Part shown: one piece after another, positions 12,033 to 14,746 of the stretch
Layout: each line of letters begins with the position of its first letter
Numbering within the stretch: position 1 is the stretch's first letter
Assembly (NCBI GenBank): GCA_029263275.1
Contig: JAJCXU010000434.1
Span: 1-14,746 of the forward strand
Direction: 5' to 3'
Length of the DNA stretch: 14,746 nt
Origin: Ilumatobacter sp.
GTDB taxonomy: Bacteria > Actinomycetota > Acidimicrobiia > Acidimicrobiales > Ilumatobacteraceae
Notes under the pieces: generated by a model
Database searches by the model: none
Seen by the model: only the letters and a program-made list of their open reading frames with translations
Told to the model about the DNA's origin: nothing
Made by a program: the position numbers and the translations under genes

Positions 12033-14746
12033 GTGACGATCGACGCCGCACCCATCGGGACAGAAGAGAGGCCCCAGGATGATCGCGCGCGACCAGAAAC
12101 GTCCTCATCTCGCGTCATCGACCATCACCGGCTGAGCAGCAAGGACGCCAAGGTCGCCCTCGTTGCCGCAGCGTTCGCTGCGGTCGGGCAGGCGTTGGGC
12201 GCCCTCATGATCGGTCGCGTCGCAGAGCGCCCCGACTGGACCGGCGTCGAACTGCTCGCCGTCTGCGTGATTGGTTCGGCAGTGTTCGACACCATCGGGC
12301 GAGTCGCCTGGAGCAGCGTCGTCGATCGGGCCGAGGGCCAACTCCGCACCGACCTGCTCGATGCCGTCATGCACCAGCCGTTGTCGGCGCTGACCGAACA
12401 GGCCGTCGGCGAGATTCTCGACCGGATCGACGACGACACTCACGAACTCGGGACGTTGCTGCGCATGACCGCATGGCGCGTCATCCGACTCGCCCTGGTC
12501 GCCATACCCCTCCTCCTCGTCGCCGGATTCACCTGGTGGCCTGCATGGATCCTCTTGCCCATCACGGCGGGCGCCGTGTTCTCCGCCGTGCGGCCGCTCC
12601 TCGGCCCGCTGGCGCAACGCAAGGTCGCCGAGGAAGCGGCGTGGACCGACCACGCCGCCGCGCTGGAGGAAGGAATTGCTGCCCGCGACGACCTCCGCAC
12701 CAGTCTCGGGCAGCCGTACGCGGTGCGCCGGTGCGCAGAACTGTCGGCGACCATCCACGCGAGGATGAGCGAAGTTGTCGCCATCGAGGCGAAGATCATG
12801 CGCCGGTCGGGGCTCTTGCTCCATGGCCTCCTGGCCGCCGTCGCAATCGCCGGTGTCATCCTCGTGTCGGGCGGAGCCCAGTCGACCGCGACCCTCGTGA
12901 CGCTGTTCGCGGTCACCGTGACGTTCGTCGGGCAGATCGACCAGGTCGCGCACCACTTGCCAGACCTGCAGGCTGGCGTGGGCGCACTGATCCGGCTTCG
13001 CGCCGTGATGGCGTCAGACGTAGAACCCAACGGTGGCGCCGCAGTAGAGAGCGGCCCGCAATCAATCGAACTGCGCGACTTGCACTTCTCGTACCCGGAG
13101 GGAACGTTCGGACTCGACGACGTGTCGCTGTTCATCCCGGCCGGGACAACCTGCGCGCTGGTTGGACGGAGCGGATCAGGCAAGTCGACGCTCGCGTCGC
13201 TGTTGTCGCGTGCCGTCGAACCCGAACCGGGCACCGTGTTCCTCGGCGGCGTCGACGTCCTGGACCTCGACCTGCACGAACTGCGATCAACAGTCGGACT
13301 CGTCACGCAGCGGACCGAGATCATCGCTGGCACCCTCGCCGAGAACATCGCAATGTTCGCCGACCTCGACCGCGCCCGGCTCATCGAAGCGGTCGAGGAG
13401 CTCGGTCTCATCGACTGGGTCGACGGTCTCCCCGACGGGCTCGACACGGTGCTCGGACCTGCTGGCACCACGCTCTCCGCCGGCGAGGAGCAGCTCGTCG
13501 CCTTCGCGCGATTGCTCGTCCGCGACGTCGGAGTCATCGTGCTCGATGAAGCGACAGCGCGCATGGACCCGGTGACCGAAACGCAGGTCGTCGCCGCCGC
13601 GCAGAAGCTGCTCGCCGGTCGCACCGGGATTCTGATCGCCCACCGCCTCAGCACCACCGAACGCGCCGACCAGATCGCTGTGCTCGATGCCGGACGCCTG
13701 GTGCAGAGCGGCCCGCGCGACCAACTGGCAGTTGCCGACGGACCGTTTCGGCGACTACTCGACGCCGCCGGCCACAGCACCACGGGCACGAGCGACGCAC
13801 GCCCCGCCGAACCGATGGCCGAGGAAATGGGCGGGCAGCGACGGCGCGGCGAGCCGCCTCCACCCATCGAGATCGATACTCCGCCGCGGCTCTCGCGCGG
13901 CGTCTGGCGCGCCGTGTGGATTCATCCCGAATGGGGCATCTTCGCGATCCTGATGTTCCTCATTTCCATCACGCTCGGCGCCTACGGAGCGGTCACCGCC
14001 TGGATCTGGGGTCACATCATCGTCAGCCTCAACGAGGGAGATCAGCCCTCGGAACTCGTAGCCGTGCTCGCCGCATGCTTCGTGATCGCACCGCTCGCGC
14101 TCACCGAAGCGATCCGCCGATTCCCGCACTGGTGGATCGCGGTGACGTTGCGCACCCGAACCTCGGTGCTCCTCGGACAGACCGGCCAACGTCGACTGCC
14201 GCCGACCCCACCTGGCGAAGTCGTTGCCCGAGCAATGGACTGCGATCGGTACACGCGCTACATCGATCGCTGTATCGACTTCGTGCTCGGCTTGATCATC
14301 GCAACGACGACCGCCGTGCTCGGGGGGACCGTCCTCGCCGGCGCGGTGTTCATCGCCGTGATGGCGCTGACCGCGCTGACCTCATCGCTCGGGTCACCTG
14401 CTGCAGGCCGCGCCGCGGCTGCGGCGTCGACTGCACGAGCGGAGTTCGGCCGCTCCCTGGTGTCGGGGCTCGACGCGATTCGGACGGTGAAGCTGTCGGC
14501 AGCGACATCGACGGTCCACGCCCACCTTCGCCGAGTCGATAGCGGGCGCGTCGATGCTGCTGTGCGCGAGCACCGCGTCCAGTCGATGCTCGACGGCGTC
14601 CCGGTCGTGATGATTCAAGCCGGGGTCGTCGCCGCCTGGGCGATCCACGTCGCAGGGGGTTGGGGGCTGGCGACGGCATTGCTCGTGTCGGGCTCGATTG
14701 CCGGATTCGAGTGGTTCGGCCGCGTTGCCGGCTCGGTCATCACCGA
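12033..14746 (+). CDS. Tandem-fused ABC exporter (TMD-NBD-TMD, C-terminus beyond window)
   Basis: The frame opens with GTG at 12033 and runs off the right edge after 904 codons. A charged cytosolic lead (1-40) precedes the first membrane domain (about 41-305, roughly six hydrophobic segments). NBD1 (about 345-565) carries Walker A GRSGSGKST (378-386), Q-loop Q426, signature LSAGEEQ (481-487, divergent from LSGGQ), Walker B VIVLDE with catalytic Glu (501-506) and switch His (H537 in IAHRLS). A Pro/Glu-rich linker (about 570-625) leads to a second membrane domain from about 630, open at the edge. A second NBD is expected but not seen. Organisation and motifs indicate an ATP-driven exporter in the cytoplasmic membrane, with both halves of a heterodimer-type transporter in one chain. 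The substrate cannot be told. The gene follows the collagen-like gene by 92 bases in the same direction. No ATG start fits in frame near the beginning. Confidence 0.93.
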   Translation, partial: MTIDAAPIGTEERPQDDRARPETSSSRVIDHHRLSSKDAKVALVAAAFAAVGQALGALMIGRVAERPDWTGVELLAVCVIGSAVFDTIGRVAWSSVVDRAEGQLRTDLLDAVMHQPLSALTEQAVGEILDRIDDDTHELGTLLRMTAWRVIRLALVAIPLLLVAGFTWWPAWILLPITAGAVFSAVRPLLGPLAQRKVAEEAAWTDHAAALEEGIAARDDLRTSLGQPYAVRRCAELSATIHARMSEVVAIEAKIMRRSGLLLHGLLAAVAIAGVILVSGGAQSTATLVTLFAVTVTFVGQIDQVAHHLPDLQAGVGALIRLRAVMASDVEPNGGAAVESGPQSIELRDLHFSYPEGTFGLDDVSLFIPAGTTCALVGRSGSGKSTLASLLSRAVEPEPGTVFLGGVDVLDLDLHELRSTVGLVTQRTEIIAGTLAENIAMFADLDRARLIEAVEELGLIDWVDGLPDGLDTVLGPAGTTLSAGEEQLVAFARLLVRDVGVIVLDEATARMDPVTETQVVAAAQKLLAGRTGILIAHRLSTTERADQIAVLDAGRLVQSGPRDQLAVADGPFRRLLDAAGHSTTGTSDARPAEPMAEEMGGQRRRGEPPPPIEIDTPPRLSRGVWRAVWIHPEWGIFAILMFLISITLGAYGAVTAWIWGHIIVSLNEGDQPSELVAVLAACFVIAPLALTEAIRRFPHWWIAVTLRTRTSVLLGQTGQRRLPPTPPGEVVARAMDCDRYTRYIDRCIDFVLGLIIATTTAVLGGTVLAGAVFIAVMALTALTSSLGSPAAGRAAAAASTARAEFGRSLVSGLDAIRTVKLSAATSTVHAHLRRVDSGRVDAAVREHRVQSMLDGVPVVMIQAGVVAAWAIHVAGGWGLATALLVSGSIAGFEWFGRVAGSVIT

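Noticed and set aside
12440..13867. 475-codon minus-strand open frame
   Set aside because: It is Ser/Arg/Thr/Pro-rich and low in information, and lies opposite the ABC exporter whose Walker and signature motifs are clear.

Overview
This window is high-GC DNA with dense, short-gap gene packing. It suggests an actinobacterium, most likely an Acidimicrobiia/Ilumatobacter-type organism. The grounds are an AfsR-like SARP regulator, a FadD-type acyl-CoA ligase, a secreted protein opening with a CRLVDTR-type surface domain, and several start codons placed directly behind TANNNT boxes (leaderless geometry). The taxonomic guess is inference from gene content, not from a marker gene. I saw no rRNA, tRNA, CRISPR array or insertion sequence, and no gene-free stretch longer than about 100 bases.

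Layout. (1) Bases 1-2655, minus strand: the N-terminal part of a PEP-utilising-enzyme-like protein cut by the window edge, a 90-aa protein of unknown function, and an acyl-CoA ligase. A perfect 31-base palindrome lies between the last two. (2) Bases 2656-2752: a divergent promoter region holding a perfect 16-bp palindrome, a probable operator. (3) Bases 2753-3778, plus strand: gpsA, glycerol-3-phosphate dehydrogenase. It faces a minus-strand block across 67 bases that contain two hairpins. (4) Bases 3846-10207, minus strand, read from right to left: a 944-aa AfsR-like regulator, a 664-aa secreted/membrane protein of unknown family, a 146-aa unknown protein and a HAL2-like 3'(2'),5'-bisphosphate nucleotidase. 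The last three are tightly spaced (12-base gap, then a 4-base overlap) and look like an operon. (5) Bases 10208-10290: a short divergent control region with three TTGAGCGA direct repeats at exact 11-base spacing, as SARP regulators recognise. (6) Bases 10291-11940, plus strand: an exported chimera made of a surface domain, a tail-fibre-like connector, a collagen-like stretch and a predicted beta-helix. (7) Bases 12033 to the right edge, plus strand: a tandem-fused ABC exporter (TMD-NBD-TMD, cut before any second NBD).

How the parts fit. The most informative unit is the divergent pair of AfsR-like regulator and collagen-like surface protein. The direct repeats sit 8 bases upstream of a -10-like box, which is itself 6 bases before the ATG of the surface protein. 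That is the architecture of SARP-activated promoters and argues that the regulator controls its neighbour. The genes at the left are ordinary lipid and CoA metabolism: acyl-CoA ligase and gpsA share a control region, so acyl activation and phospholipid-backbone supply may be co-ordinated.
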